A stretch of DNA of 64,000 nt from Okeania sp. SIO1I7 (GTDB lineage Bacteria; Cyanobacteriota; Cyanobacteriia; Cyanobacteriales; Microcoleaceae), in assembly GCA_010672585.1 (NCBI GenBank), contig JAAHGF010000028.1:1-64000 (forward strand), in the 5' to 3' direction. The position numbers and the translations under genes were made by a program. The stretch's first letter is position 1. Every line of letters begins with the position of its first letter. This document shows positions 1-9,172 of the stretch, piece after piece. The notes beneath the pieces are model-generated. The model saw only the letters and a program-made list of their open reading frames with translations, did not search any database and had not been told where the DNA came from.

Positions 1-607
1 CTAAGGTTAGCTGAGAGGACTATTTTATTTATGAATTTTCATTTTTCTTGAATACTAATTCTTCCTTCCCAAATAATGAGTTAATAACTCATAGCTGATA
101 GCTGATAGCTGACGGCTGAATGCTTACATCCTATCCGTTCTCTAGGAGAGGTAATAATTAATAATTAATAATTAATAATTAATAATTAATAATTAATTGT
201 TGAAGCTTTGCTGACGATACATTTACAGCAGTTTTTGAGTCTTGGAGGTACAAAGTTTTAGGACTTTAGGCAACAGGCAACATAATAACTTTACCTCACC
301 ATTCTAAAAAGTGCTTTCATTAATGGATAATGGATAATGGATAATTACCTCTCCCTAAAAGGGAGAGGATTGACTAAAAGGAAAAGATTTATTCTCTTAG
401 TCGATTGGAGGACAGCGAGGAAACCTCGCCATCTCTCGACCGCTTTTTTCCCTTTGAAAGGGGAGTCTTCAAGGCGCGAATTATCTAATTATTTAATTGT
501 TTAATTATTAATTATTTCGGTAAGTCTGAATATTATATGCAGAATACAAGATAGTAATTATCACAATATCTACACAACATCTAAATAATACATCAAAGGT
601 AATCAAA
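1..607. other. Gene-free leader region, repeat-rich
   Basis: No convincing gene is seen. The stretch holds heptamer tandem tracts: an AGCTGAT-type tract near 91-119, TAATAAT units at 152-197 and GGATAAT units at 321-346. It also holds a fragment of a dispersed repeat (about 350-460) that recurs near 1663-1745 and 49901-49990. The bases just before 608 contain AAAGGT, a plausible ribosome-binding site for the next gene. Confidence 0.6.
152..197. repeat. Heptanucleotide tandem repeat (TAATAAT)n
   Basis: About six and a half perfect units of the 7-bp motif TAATAAT lie in a row. The same unit recurs at 1598-1645 and 7061-7117. It fits the class of short tandemly repeated heptanucleotides described in filamentous cyanobacteria. 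Confidence 0.85.
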
Positions 608-1534
608 ATGAATGTAGCCGATCTGAAAACAGGGCAAATGGCAATAGTCGATCGAGTGTTAAATATTGGTCGCGATCGAGGAATTGTTGAGAGACTCGCA
701 GCAATGGGAGTAGTTTCTGATAGACCAGTGCAAGTTTTGCGAGAGGGAAGCTTTAGTGGACCTTTGCACATTCGAGTTGGTTTAAGCACAGAAATAGCTA
801 TCCGGTCCCATGAAGCAGAAATGATCGTGATTAAAACAGATGGGGATGAGGAAACAAATTCATCAGCAGATTATGAGATGCTCCCCAAGTCTGTAATGAA
901 GTTAACTAAACAAGTTAAAACTCTCTCATTACTGACATTAACTGCCATTGTTATAGTTGTTCTGGCTGAAATTTATCAACTTTTGAATAATGGAAATATT
1001 GATGGGGGCGATCGAGAAAAAACTACTGCTAATATTGTTTCTAATTCTACTTCACAATTAACGGAAAATGAAAATTTAGAGACGGTAGATACAACTTTAT
1101 CTGCACCAACAATAGCTGGAAATTCGGAGACTGTAAATGATAAATCTGATTCCCTTGAAACGACAAATCAAGCAACTATTGAAAATACCATTAATCCCGT
1201 AGCAACAACAAGTAATTCTGCCGTTGAAAATGTAGAATCAATAGGTGAAAAAATTACTGATCAAGAAGAAATTGCTAGATTACAAGAAAAACTCTATACT
1301 GATATTGATAAAAACTGGAAAAAACCAGTAAAACAAACGGCAATTTATCTAGTTAAGGTAGATAAAAATGGAGATATTATTTCTTACGAAGCTTTTAATC
1401 AAATAGCAAAAAATCATTTGAGCAGTACACCACTGCCGAATTTAGTTAAGCCTAATGCTACTAATAAAATAGAATGGACTGAGTTTGCTATTTTACTCTA
1501 TGCAGACGGTAGTTTAGAGATAGAGCCAAAGTAA
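608..1534 (+). CDS. FeoA-domain protein with membrane segment and TolA/TonB-like C-terminal region
   Basis: The first ~75 residues match FeoA, the small SH3-like protein of ferrous iron uptake: the early MNVADLKTGQ, then VERLAAMGVV and the closing IAIRSHEAEMI. Unlike ordinary FeoA (about 75-85 residues), the chain continues to 308 residues. A single hydrophobic segment at about 99-121 (TLTAIVIVVLAEIYQL) is followed by a Thr/Asn/Ser-rich linker (about 130-215). The last ~90 residues (LQEKLYTDIDKNWKKPV onward) resemble the TolA/TonB C-terminal fold seen behind transmembrane segments in cyanobacterial proteins; this part is inference. The start ATG has AAAGGT about 8 bases upstream. feoB follows on the same strand after a 1-kb repeat-filled gap, so the FeoA domain probably acts with FeoB at the inner face of the plasma membrane. 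Confidence 0.75.
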   Translation: MNVADLKTGQMAIVDRVLNIGRDRGIVERLAAMGVVSDRPVQVLREGSFSGPLHIRVGLSTEIAIRSHEAEMIVIKTDGDEETNSSADYEMLPKSVMKLTKQVKTLSLLTLTAIVIVVLAEIYQLLNNGNIDGGDREKTTANIVSNSTSQLTENENLETVDTTLSAPTIAGNSETVNDKSDSLETTNQATIENTINPVATTSNSAVENVESIGEKITDQEEIARLQEKLYTDIDKNWKKPVKQTAIYLVKVDKNGDIISYEAFNQIAKNHLSSTPLPNLVKPNATNKIEWTEFAILLYADGSLEIEPK

Positions 1535-1539
1535 TGAAC

Positions 1540-1572
1540 GAAGGCAGAAGGCAGAAGGCAGAAGGCAGAAGG
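1540..1572. repeat. Heptanucleotide tandem repeat (GAAGGCA)n
   Basis: Four to five consecutive copies of GAAGGCA start within 10 bases of the stop of the FeoA-like gene. The reverse-strand form of the same unit recurs at 47468-47505. Confidence 0.8.
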
Positions 1573-1597
1573 GAAGAAAAGTTTAGAAAGGAGAAGT

Positions 1598-1645
1598 AAT
1601 TATTAATTATTAATTATTAATTATTAATTATTAATTATTAATTAC
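1598..1645. repeat. Heptanucleotide tandem repeat (TAATTAT)n
   Basis: About seven units of the same AT-only heptamer as at 152-197, in the opposite orientation. It is bordered by GAGAAG on the left and CTTCTC on the right, which could base-pair. Confidence 0.8.
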
Positions 1646-1758
1646 TTCTCCTTGAAAACTTATAGGATTGACTCAAAGGAAAATTGAAAATTTTTTCTTG
1701 TTTCTCCTTTAAAGGAAAGGCTTTAAACCTTAATTATTCCCTAGAAGGGAGTTATGCT

Positions 1759-1783
1759 GTTTGCGCAGCATTCCGCAGGAAAG
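1759..1783. repeat. Short GC palindromic repeat (GTTTGCGCAGCATTCCGCAG type)
   Basis: A near-identical 25-bp block occurs at 9827-9851 and a diverged one at 47104-47126. At 9827 it is an extra block compared with the paralogous region at 60553-60949, so it appears to move as a unit. Confidence 0.6.
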
Positions 1784-2531
1784 TTAGAAGGGTTCAAAAG
1801 TATAGCTTTGGGTGTTGAAAAAAATTTCTTATAGTAAAGAAACAGAGATAAGAGTTTTATACTTTGCGCTCTATTTATGAATTGTATATCCTGCATGAAC
1901 TGATATATTTTCATTTGTGCAGCATTCTATAGAAAAGAAAAGTAGAAGAGAGAAGTGTTTAGACTTGAGAGCTGACTTATAACTATAAGCATTCAGCTTT
2001 TCAATATTTGTCTATCGCTTTAATTTTCTGCTTTTTTTAATCTATATAAACCCTCGAAATATTCTGAAAAAAAATCTCCACAAAAACTTAAAGACTTCTA
2101 AAAATAATCCCAAATTTTCAGAAGTTATGTTTATAATAAAGTCATAAAAATATCTCGCTAACTTTAAGATAAATAATTCAGTAACAAATGACGGAAAAAT
2201 TATGGTCAATAGCCTCCCCCTTTTAACTATGCTTTATAAACATCTTTCTTAACACAAAACGTAGACATTAGATAGAAGTTATGTGCTAGCCATTCAATGG
2301 GTATTTCGGGAGAGTAAACATATTTAATGAGAGATTTTTTTCTCCCCATTCCCCCATCTCCCCATCCCCCATCTCCCCATATACAGGGTTTCAGGAGTTC
2401 CTTATAAGGGATAGCTCTTTTAAGGGGATAAAAAGCGGTCTAGGGATGGCAAGGTTTCGGAGCCATATCTAATCTAATCGACCAAAAAAAAGAGAATATT
2501 CCAGATTTTAAGCCTCCTTATTGCAGAGGTA

Positions 2532-2570
2532 CTGATAATTGATAACTGATAACTAATAACTGATAACTGA
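2532..2570. repeat. Heptamer tract (GATAACT)n abutting the feoB start codon
   Basis: Five units of GATAACT/TAATAACT run to within two bases of the feoB ATG. They occupy the place where a ribosome-binding site would be expected, and no purine-rich site is visible between tract and ATG. Confidence 0.8.
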
Positions 2571-2571
2571 A

Positions 2572-4407
2572 ATGACTTGTCATACCACTACAACTACAAC
2601 AATATCAAAATCCCAATCTACAAAAAGAGTTGCTTTAATTGGGATGCCAAATACTGGAAAATCAACATTTTTTAATCGAATTACTGGAGTTTCTGCTCAT
2701 GTGGGAAACTGGCCTGGAGTAACAGTCGATCTCTTGCAAGCTAACGTCAAAATAAATGGTGAAACAACTGAATTTGTAGACCTACCAGGAATTTATAACT
2801 TTAACGGTTTTTCCGAAGACGAAAAAGTTGTTCAAACATTCCTAGAAAGTTATGCCATTGACTTAGTATTAGTTATTATTAATGCTGCACAAATTGACCG
2901 TCAAATTCGACTGCCATTACAGATAAAAGCTTTGGGTTTACCAGCAGTTTTGATGCTGAATATGTCAGATGAAGCAAAACAATATGGAGTTACAATAGAT
3001 ACAGAAGAATTATCAAAACGATTAGAAATGCCAGTGTTTCTAATTAGTGCTAAATATGGCAAAGGCTATATGAATGCATATATGGCAATTTCTGAAAAGT
3101 TAAAAGAGGTAGAAAATTCCGTCAAATTAAATAATGTCACATCTTGGATAGAATCACAGGAGGATATTTCTCTTAGCGATATAGATAAAGTTTTAAATGG
3201 TGCTGTAGTTATGCCTTCTCAAATGGCAAAAAACTTCACAGCTCAAGTTGACAAAATACTCCTTCATCCGGTGTGGGGTTTACCTTTATTTTTCCTCGGA
3301 ATGTTCCTTGTTTTTTGGGCAGTTTGGAACATCGGACTTCCCTCAATAGACCTGCTCGAAATAGTTGTTGAATGGGTACACTCATCAATAGTTGAACCTC
3401 TAGTTCAACCTTTTCCAGAGATAGTTCAAGACTTTCTTATTAATGGAGTTTGGGCAGGGGTAACTACTGTTGCTTCTTTTGTGCCATTAATCATCGTATT
3501 TTTTATTATTATGGCAGTGCTAGAAGATAGTGGTTATCTATCACGTTCTGCCTATTTAATGGATGCCTTTATGGCAAAATTAGGTTTAGATGGACGTAGT
3601 TTTGTACTGCATATAATGGGGTTTGGTTGTAATGTACCAGCATTAATGGGAACCAGGGTAATGCGATCGCCTGCTTTGCGCTTATTAACGATGTTAATTA
3701 TTCCTTTTGGTTTATGTTCGGCACGACTGCAAGTATTTGTATTTATCATTGCTGCAGTATTTCCGAATGGCAATGGAGCGATAGTTTTATTCTCTCTATA
3801 TATCCTCAGTTTTCTGGTAGCTATTATCACCGCGGCATTATTTCAAGGGGTATATAAAAATGAAGAACCTTTCATTTTAGAACTACCTCCTTATCGTTTA
3901 CCTACATTAAAACAAGTTTTACTGAGAAGTTGGGGAGAAGTCAGAGAATTTTTAGTCAGAGCATCTGGCTTTATTACTGTTGGTTGTATTGCAGTTTGGA
4001 TACTTACAAGTTTACCACCAGGTGCAACAGGATTAGATACAATTGGCGGTAAAATTGGTCAATTTATGAGTCCAATTATGGACCCAATTGGGATTAATCC
4101 TTATTTAACATTATCCCTATTTTTTGGGTTTATTGCTAAGGAAATTGTAATTGGTTCTTTGGCTGTTATTTACAGTATGAGCGAACAAAATGTTAGTAGT
4201 AATATTGCGGAGACAGTTACTTTTATTCAAGGATACAGTTTCTGTATTTTTTGTTTGCTTTATACCCCATGTTTATCTACTTTAGCAACTATAGTTAAAG
4301 AGGCAAAATCATGGAAATTTTCCTTGCTTTCTTTAGTATTTCCATTAGTTTTAGCTTGGGTTTCTAGTTTTATTTTCTATCAAGGAGCTTTGGCTTTAGG
4401 TTTTTAA
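2572..4407 (+). CDS. feoB: Ferrous iron transport protein B
   Basis: FeoB is the GTP-dependent Fe(II) permease of the plasma membrane. The N-terminal G domain shows G1 GMPNTGKST (residues 24-32), G3 DLPG and G4 NMSD. It is followed by a helical spacer and a membrane part starting near residue 225 (HPVWGLPLFFLGMF). The family signatures GFGCNVPALMGTR and a second Gate region with CSARLQ are present, and the chain ends in hydrophobic helices (FIQGYSFCIFCLLYTPC). At 611 residues it is shorter than the ~770-residue enterobacterial protein. The start at 2572 gives a Thr-rich leader (HTTTTTT) before the G domain; an internal start is possible. The FeoA-domain gene lies upstream on the same strand, but the 1-kb gap makes a simple operon doubtful. 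Confidence 0.95.
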   Translation: MTCHTTTTTTISKSQSTKRVALIGMPNTGKSTFFNRITGVSAHVGNWPGVTVDLLQANVKINGETTEFVDLPGIYNFNGFSEDEKVVQTFLESYAIDLVLVIINAAQIDRQIRLPLQIKALGLPAVLMLNMSDEAKQYGVTIDTEELSKRLEMPVFLISAKYGKGYMNAYMAISEKLKEVENSVKLNNVTSWIESQEDISLSDIDKVLNGAVVMPSQMAKNFTAQVDKILLHPVWGLPLFFLGMFLVFWAVWNIGLPSIDLLEIVVEWVHSSIVEPLVQPFPEIVQDFLINGVWAGVTTVASFVPLIIVFFIIMAVLEDSGYLSRSAYLMDAFMAKLGLDGRSFVLHIMGFGCNVPALMGTRVMRSPALRLLTMLIIPFGLCSARLQVFVFIIAAVFPNGNGAIVLFSLYILSFLVAIITAALFQGVYKNEEPFILELPPYRLPTLKQVLLRSWGEVREFLVRASGFITVGCIAVWILTSLPPGATGLDTIGGKIGQFMSPIMDPIGINPYLTLSLFFGFIAKEIVIGSLAVIYSMSEQNVSSNIAETVTFIQGYSFCIFCLLYTPCLSTLATIVKEAKSWKFSLLSLVFPLVLAWVSSFIFYQGALALGF

Positions 4408-4535
4408 AGTAAATATAAAGGGATGAGGATTTGATTAAACTTCTTGCAGAAGTCAGGGAATAGGAAGTAGGGAATAGGAATTAGGGAATAGGCAGTAGGG
4501 AGATGAAATTATTGATTTTATATCTTAAATTGATT

Positions 4536-4706
4536 TATAGCAATGAGCGCTGGTATATTTACAAATTGCAGGAGATGCCAAATAGCTAAAAGTCTTATAT
4601 TATCGTTTTTTTATTCCCCTCCTGGGAGGGGGAGGGGCGAGGGGTGGGTTCCCTGTTGCCAGATGAGCTGTTGCCAGATGAGCTGTTGCCTGCGCACAGC
4701 GCTATA
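4536..4706 (-). mobile_element. MITE-like element, family 2 (TATAGC ends), copy A
   Basis: The ends are TATAGCAATGAGCGC and GCGCACAGCGCTATA, imperfect inverted repeats with TA at both borders. Read on the minus strand, the interior (CAACAGG tract, ATTATCG, TAGCTAAAAG, TTTGTAAATATACC) matches the elements at 47043-47194 and 59384-59513. This copy also carries the C/G-rich repeat at 4616-4650. Confidence 0.65.
4616..4650 (+). repeat. C/G-rich dispersed repeat (CCCCTCCTGGGAGG core)
   Basis: A 35-bp block: a CCCCTCC/GGGAGGGG inverted pair, then GAGGGGCGAGGGGTGGGTT. It is nearly identical to the block at 5543-5577. Confidence 0.8.
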
Positions 4707-4721
4707 ACTAAAACTTTTCAA

Positions 4722-4818
4722 TAGACATCTTCGGGAAAGAGGGAGTAGGGAATAGGGGAAATAATTGATAATTTCTGTGGGATAATTAATTTTATTTTTG
4801 ATTATCACCAGATGTCTA
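4722..4818. mobile_element. MITE-like element, family 5 (TAGAxATCT ends), copy A
   Basis: Begins TAGACATCT and ends AGATGTCTA (perfect 9-bp inverted ends). The interior carries AATAATTGATAATTTC followed by TTATTTTTGAT. The same plan occurs at 12810-12971 and 13956-14069. Confidence 0.6.
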
Positions 4819-5542
4819 ATATTGCAGGGGTTTGGTGACCAAACCCCTACTACTAAGCTTGTGGTTTTTGCCTCTTTTAGAACCTCCCAATTCTAAAGTA
4901 ATACCAATTAACTTTAAAAGTGTCACAAATAGTTTCAAATTTTTAGATGGTTAATAATTTCCTGGAATTATAGTAGCATCAAAGTTTTGAACCTATAAAT
5001 TCTTACTTTTAACTTTTAACTTTTAATATCAATTTCATAAAATATTTCTACAATGGCTTTGTTCTTAGGAGTCAGGAGTCAGGAGGTAATAATTTATAAT
5101 ATTTATTTTTTCTGAAAGTTAAACTGTTCCATGATTGACTAAAAATAGTCTGATAACTATAATAAATTGTTTTTTACCCTCTACGTCAGCAGGAAATTTA
5201 CTAACTGTTTTGTAATCATTCTACTGTAACTATCTTTTTTGAATTTGGTATAACTTCATATATAGCTCCATTCGTAAACTTCTAGAGTTTATTTAATCCT
5301 CAACCCTTAGTGAAAAACTGAGCAAAATTTAATTAAAAATTAACTACTTTTGAGCATATTTTCTTATGACAATAATAGTTTAGAAATCAGGAGGGCATAA
5401 TACCATTTTGAAAAAAGAATGTTACGAATAATAAGTGCAATATAAAGACTTTAGAGAAGATGTCCTTTTGACAAAAAAAAGAGAATTTCCGACCTAAAAA
5501 CTGGTATTGAAGTCATTCATTCTGACTCCTGACTCCTGACTT

Positions 5543-5577
5543 CCCCTCCTGGGAGGGGGAGGGGCGAGGGGTGGGTT
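5543..5577 (+). repeat. C/G-rich dispersed repeat
   Basis: A second full 35-bp copy of the block at 4616-4650. It is preceded directly by a CTGACTC heptamer tract. Confidence 0.8.
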
Positions 5578-5633
5578 GACTCCTAAGAAATAGCCTAACT
5601 ATTTCTAGCAAACAGTTATCAAATTGCTCTAAT

Positions 5634-6032
5634 ATGGTAGAACAAATGAATCAAAATTCACCAGAATCACTTAATAACAATTTACCCGTTGTAGTTAATC
5701 AAACCTGGCAACAAACAACTCATAACTTACCGCAACAAATTAAAAAAACTTTCATTCAAAATAAAGTTCCAATTGCAGTAGGTGTAGGAACAATTGTGTT
5801 AACTCCGATTATTTTATCCCTGTTAAAACCTGTAGCTCAAGTAACTATTAAAACAGGAGTTTCTTTAATTGAAAAAACTAAAGGTGCTTTAGCAGAAACT
5901 GTAGAAGTATTCGGGGATATTGTGGCAGAAGCAAAGGCAGAAGTAGCAGCAGAAACACAACATAAAGCTAACTTAAAAGCAGGTTTATATTCTCAACAAC
6001 AATCAAATACAAGTAAGTCAGCAACTTCTTAA
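5634..6032 (+). CDS. DUF5132-like small membrane-associated protein
   Basis: A 132-residue protein resembling the cyanobacterial DUF5132 family, whose function is unknown. The middle (about residues 43-70) is a hydrophobic glycine/proline-containing segment (VPIAVGVGTIVLTPIILSLL) followed by KPVAQVTIKTGVSLIEKTKG. The C-terminal third is an Ala/Glu-rich probable helix. The same layout occurs in the 92-residue protein at 8235-8513. DUF5132 proteins are often found beside HMA-domain proteins and P1B ATPases, and such genes follow at 10.5-13.7 kb, so a role near a metal transporter is plausible but inferred. A second ATG lies four codons downstream. Confidence 0.7.
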   Translation: MVEQMNQNSPESLNNNLPVVVNQTWQQTTHNLPQQIKKTFIQNKVPIAVGVGTIVLTPIILSLLKPVAQVTIKTGVSLIEKTKGALAETVEVFGDIVAEAKAEVAAETQHKANLKAGLYSQQQSNTSKSATS

Positions 6033-7481
6033 AACATTTATTAGGTAACAGTTAACAGTTATCAATAGTTCCTATTTTTAAAAGTTGGTGAATTTAAAAG
6101 TATTTTTGGATAGTAATAAGGTGCGTTACATTCATTTTTCCTGACGGAATGCTCCGCAAACATATCACGCAGTGTTAAAGGAGTTATGCGACAGCAAAAC
6201 GCACCCTACTATAGCGATCGCCCTGTTTATTCTGGTATGTTGATGGTTAGTTGATACATAAAATCTGTTTTTTATTAAGAGTATTAATTGCCAAATGAAA
6301 AAAACGTAATTATAGGAAGCGCTATAAAACTATGTTCTGCTACGCGATAAAACTACGTTACGCTAGCGCGATAGAACTCCGTTCCGCTACGCGAACGCAC
6401 TCCCACTCACTAATACCCTTTTTCATTTTAATAAGCTCCTATGCAGAGCAAATTACTTACTTCAAAAATACACGAAAATTTCTTTCCCTGCAACCGCCCT
6501 GTATTTCTTACATATCAATACTTTAATAGAATGGCCAATTATAACGCGATCGCACCCAAATTATCCCGATTTTTCCCCTAAATAGCTCATTTCAACTTTT
6601 TTTGCAAAATTAAGTTTAAATTCCAAATATATTTAATAATATTTGATAAGTATAACTAATATAAGAATTTTTCTCTCACTCACTAAACCCTAAAAAGCTT
6701 ACAGACATTACTTTTCAGTCGAACTAATAGCTGAATACTGAATATCAGCTATCAGCAAAAAGACTCTCTCATATAGGATAGTGTTTAAATCCCACATTCC
6801 ACACCACAAAATGTAGTACATAAGAAGGAGCCAGGGGGACCGAGTCAGAATTTAGGAGAAAATCATAGCTGCCGTAATTGAGTAAACAATCAAGCAAGTA
6901 TTTATGCTTAATTATTTACTCGGAATTTGATGAACGAAAAAAGTAATAGAGATGATTTGTATAGTATAAATACTTACTATAGCGGTTTTCATTTCAGTAG
7001 ACCACAGTAGGGGCGAATGCCATTTGCGTTCCGCAAAGCTCCGAATGGCGGCCTTACCGAATAATTAATAATTAATAATTAATAATTAATAATTAATAAT
7101 TAATAATTAATAATTAAATAATTCGCGCCTTGAAGCCTCCCCTTGGATAGGGGAAAAAAAGCGGTCGTTAGCGCAGCGCACCCGTTGGGTGGGATGGCGA
7201 GGTCCCGGAGCCATATCCAATCGACCAAGACAGCGGTCGTTTGCTTTTGCTTCGCAAAACTGGCGTAACGCAACGCTGTCGCGTTTCGCGACAGCGGAAC
7301 GGAGTTCTCTCTTCGCAGCTTTCCCGTAGGGTGGGATGGCTCCGAAACCTGCGCTGTCCGACCATCGACCAAGAAAAGAAAATATTCCTTATATTCAATT
7401 CCGTAGCGGTTAAAACCCGAGGTAATTATCAATTATCAATTATCCATTATCCATTAATCAAAGGGTTTTGGTTATGACGAT
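6033..7481. other. 1.4-kb gene-free stretch of small palindromic and tandem repeats
   Basis: No gene is supported. The stretch contains clustered GC-rich mini-repeats built from CGTTCCGC/TACGCG (about 6145-6180, 6330-6400, 7025-7055, 7160-7375). It also holds a single TATAGCGGTTTTCATTT end at about 6979 resembling the outer ends of family 3 elements, the AT heptamer tract at 7061-7117 and an ATTATCC tract at about 7421-7456. Open frames across it encode only repeat-derived peptides. Confidence 0.6.
7061..7117. repeat. Heptanucleotide tandem repeat (TAATAAT)n, longest copy
   Basis: About eight consecutive units of TAATAAT, the longest such tract in the window. Confidence 0.85.
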
Positions 7482-7880
7482 GTGGTTTATCAATCTAAAA
7501 AGCGCTGTAAGGTACGGACTTATATACTACTTATAATGTTACATTTTGAAGTGCGGAATGTGGGTTATAAGTTAATAGAGATGTTAAGATATAAAGCCCA
7601 ACTAAGAGGAATAAAAGTAATAATTACAGAAGAATCTTGTACATCTCAATCAAGCTGTTTAGATAGGGATGATTTACCAACATAAGGAGTTCAAAAACCG
7701 AAATTTAGTGGAAAAAGAGTAACAAGAGGGTTGTATAAAACCAGGGAAAATAAATTATTAAATGCAGATGTAAATGGGTCGTTGAACATTATTAAAAAAG
7801 TAATTTATTATTTCTTTGACCAGAGAGTAAAGGGTTTGCCGTTTAACCCTGTGGTGGTCGATCCACTTGAGTTCAACTAA
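7482..7880 (+). pseudogene. Broken tnpB (IS200/IS605 accessory gene), C-terminal part
   Basis: The frame encodes the typical C-terminal end of cyanobacterial TnpB/OrfB: GYKLIEMLRYKAQLRGIKV, the zinc-finger segment TEESCTSQSSCLD, then GKRVTRGLY and LLNADVNGSLNIIKK (last RuvC Asp), ending in NPVVVDPLEFN and TAA at 7878-7880. An in-frame TAA at 7683-7685 interrupts it just after the first half of the zinc finger. The N-terminal two thirds, with the first RuvC motifs, are missing. It is therefore a dead, 5'-truncated copy; the recognisable coding part starts near 7540. TnpB proteins of this kind are RNA-guided nucleases. Confidence 0.75.
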
Positions 7881-7941
7881 GCTTTCAGGCTTTCTCGTTC
7901 AGTTTGAGTAAGTTTAGTTGAGCGGTAGGTTTTTTCTAATT

Positions 7942-8208
7942 AGGGCTTGCTGATTAAATCTAAAAGCATTGACATATAAAGACAACTGCCTTTTTGGGGT
8001 CGAATTGCAGTGCCTGGTATCACGTCTAAAACGCTCATGCATGGAGCGTATTTTAGGCTCATAGTTGGGCAGAACAATCTTGGGACAAAACGCCCGCTTC
8101 TACCTCCTCGCTCCCGACCCTTTTCTCCCCTCCCCTCCTGGGAGGGGCGAGGGGTTGGTTGTCTCCTGTCTCCTACCCCTACTAAAAGACTAGTGAAGCG
8201 CAAACCCT
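7942..8208. mobile_element. MITE-like element, family 1 (AGGG(C/T)TTGC ends), copy 1
   Basis: Starts AGGGCTTGCTGATTAAATC and ends GAAGCGCAAACCCT, so the outer 9-10 bp are inverted repeats. It is flanked on both sides by AATT (7938-7941 and 8209-8212), a 4-bp target duplication. The interior shares TTGGGCAGAACAATCTTGGG with the other copies and contains a C/G-rich repeat at 8132-8160. No transposase is encoded. Confidence 0.8.
8132..8160 (+). repeat. C/G-rich dispersed repeat, short form
   Basis: A 29-bp version of the CCCCTCCTGGGAGG block nested inside a family 1 element. Confidence 0.7.
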
Positions 8209-8234
8209 AATTATTCAACCTACCCCAAAAAAAA

Positions 8235-8513
8235 TTAACTTTTCATTTCAGTTTGAGATGCTGCTAAATTATCAGCAAATTCTTCACCAACTTCTGCAAA
8301 AGTTGTCTTACTTTCTTCATATAAAGAAAGACCACTTTTAATCACAGATTTAACGATTGGTCTAGCAAATTTTGTGATAGTTGGAGCAATGTATGGAGTA
8401 AGCAAAAATGCACTTAATCCTAATATGGCAAGATGATTATTAGTTTGACCGTCTTCAATCATTTCTCGGAGGTGCAGAGTGACGACAGATTTTTTTAAGT
8501 GAACAAGTGACAT
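8235..8513 (-). CDS. DUF5132-like small protein, second copy
   Basis: The ATG at 8513 gives a 92-residue protein beginning MSLVHLKKSV. A hydrophobic segment (LAILGLSAFLLTPYIAPTI) is followed by KFARPIVKSVIKSGLSLYEE and an acidic Ala-rich tail. This is the same order as the protein at 5634-6032, so the two are probably paralogues (DUF5132-like, function unknown). An upstream in-frame extension to 8573 exists, but its residues look like translated spacer. The gene shares the strand of the P1B ATPase and HMA-like genes (10533-13726) but lies 2 kb downstream, separated by repeats. Confidence 0.6.
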   Translation of the reverse strand: MSLVHLKKSVVTLHLREMIEDGQTNNHLAILGLSAFLLTPYIAPTITKFARPIVKSVIKSGLSLYEESKTTFAEVGEEFADNLAASQTEMKS

Positions 8514-8688
8514 GATTTTAAGAATTAAGAAGTAAAAAGGAAGTAATACCGTTTCACGGAAGTCAAAATTCAAAAGTCAAAAGCGAGTGCTAATTGGCGA
8601 GGTCTCCTCAGAATGTAAGACGCACTCAAGACAGTCAAAAGTAAGATTTATAGCGGTTTTCATTAACATAGAATATAGCTATTAGGTC

Positions 8689-8727
8689 TTTGACTTCTAA
8701 CCCGACTGAAGTACGGGTGATTCTAAG
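8689..8727 (-). mobile_element. IS200/IS605-type right-end remnant
   Basis: Read on the minus strand this is CTTAGAATCACCCGTACTTC followed by AGTCGGGTTAGAAGTCAA, a hairpin-forming end typical of elements carrying tnpB. A diverged version lies at 54073-54110. No tnpB reading frame survives next to it. Confidence 0.4.
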
Positions 8728-9172
8728 GAGTTGTTCCAAATCGGTTTAAAAACACGATTCGTCACACCTACTAGCTGTCGCTGGACATCTTCCCAGTGGT
8801 GGCAGCTCAAAAACCACCTACAGACTCAGATATGCTGACAAAAATGCCACATACATTGCCTTTACTTTTTTAGTTTTATTTTCAGAGTGGTTTTGCTCAA
8901 GTCAGAGCCATAAATCCCTATCTCTGCTGCCTACTTGCCTGTGCCAAGCGTCTTGGTAGAACAGTGCTACTAGTTTCTTACTGGCGGGAGTTTCACCCCT
9001 ACAAGCATTGAGTCTATGGGACTAACCTTGTTCTTACTCATATTCATAGCTATTATCCCACATTTTGGGATACTTGGGAATAAATTCCCACAACTTGTTT
9101 TCATCCAAGGGCTAAAGCCTCTTGGCTTTCAACTGCACGTTTTTTTGTAATTATTAAACTTTAAATATACTT

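Larger units (their letters stand above)
1535..2571. other. Repeat-filled gap between the FeoA-like gene and feoB
   Basis: No gene is seen in about 1 kb. The gap holds heptamer tracts (GAAGGCA, TAATAAT, a C-rich CCCCATC-type run at about 2340-2380 and GATAACT), a 25-bp GC palindromic repeat at 1759-1783, and a copy of the dispersed repeat around AGCGGTC...GGTTTCGGAGCC (about 2430-2490). Confidence 0.6.
4408..5633. other. Gene-free stretch with two MITE-like elements and repeats
   Basis: No gene is supported. It contains a TATAGC-ended element (4536-4706), a TAGACATCT-ended element (4722-4818) and two C/G-rich repeats (4616-4650, 5543-5577). Heptamer runs of the GTCAGGA type (about 5070-5082 and 5520-5540) are also present. 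Confidence 0.6.

Noticed and set aside
91-346. Possible CRISPR array from repeated short units
   Set aside because: The repeats are direct 7-bp tandems without spacers of constant length, and no cas genes are present.
6332-6526. 64-codon frame starting ATGTTCTGCTACGCG
   Set aside because: Its first half is the mini-repeat TACGCGATA/CGTTCCGCTACG read in one frame, and the rest is low-complexity AT-rich sequence.
7168-7432. Overlapping open frames on both strands in a GC-rich patch
   Set aside because: The peptides come from palindromic mini-repeats (CGTTCCGC, GCGACAGCG), overlap on opposite strands and show no domain.
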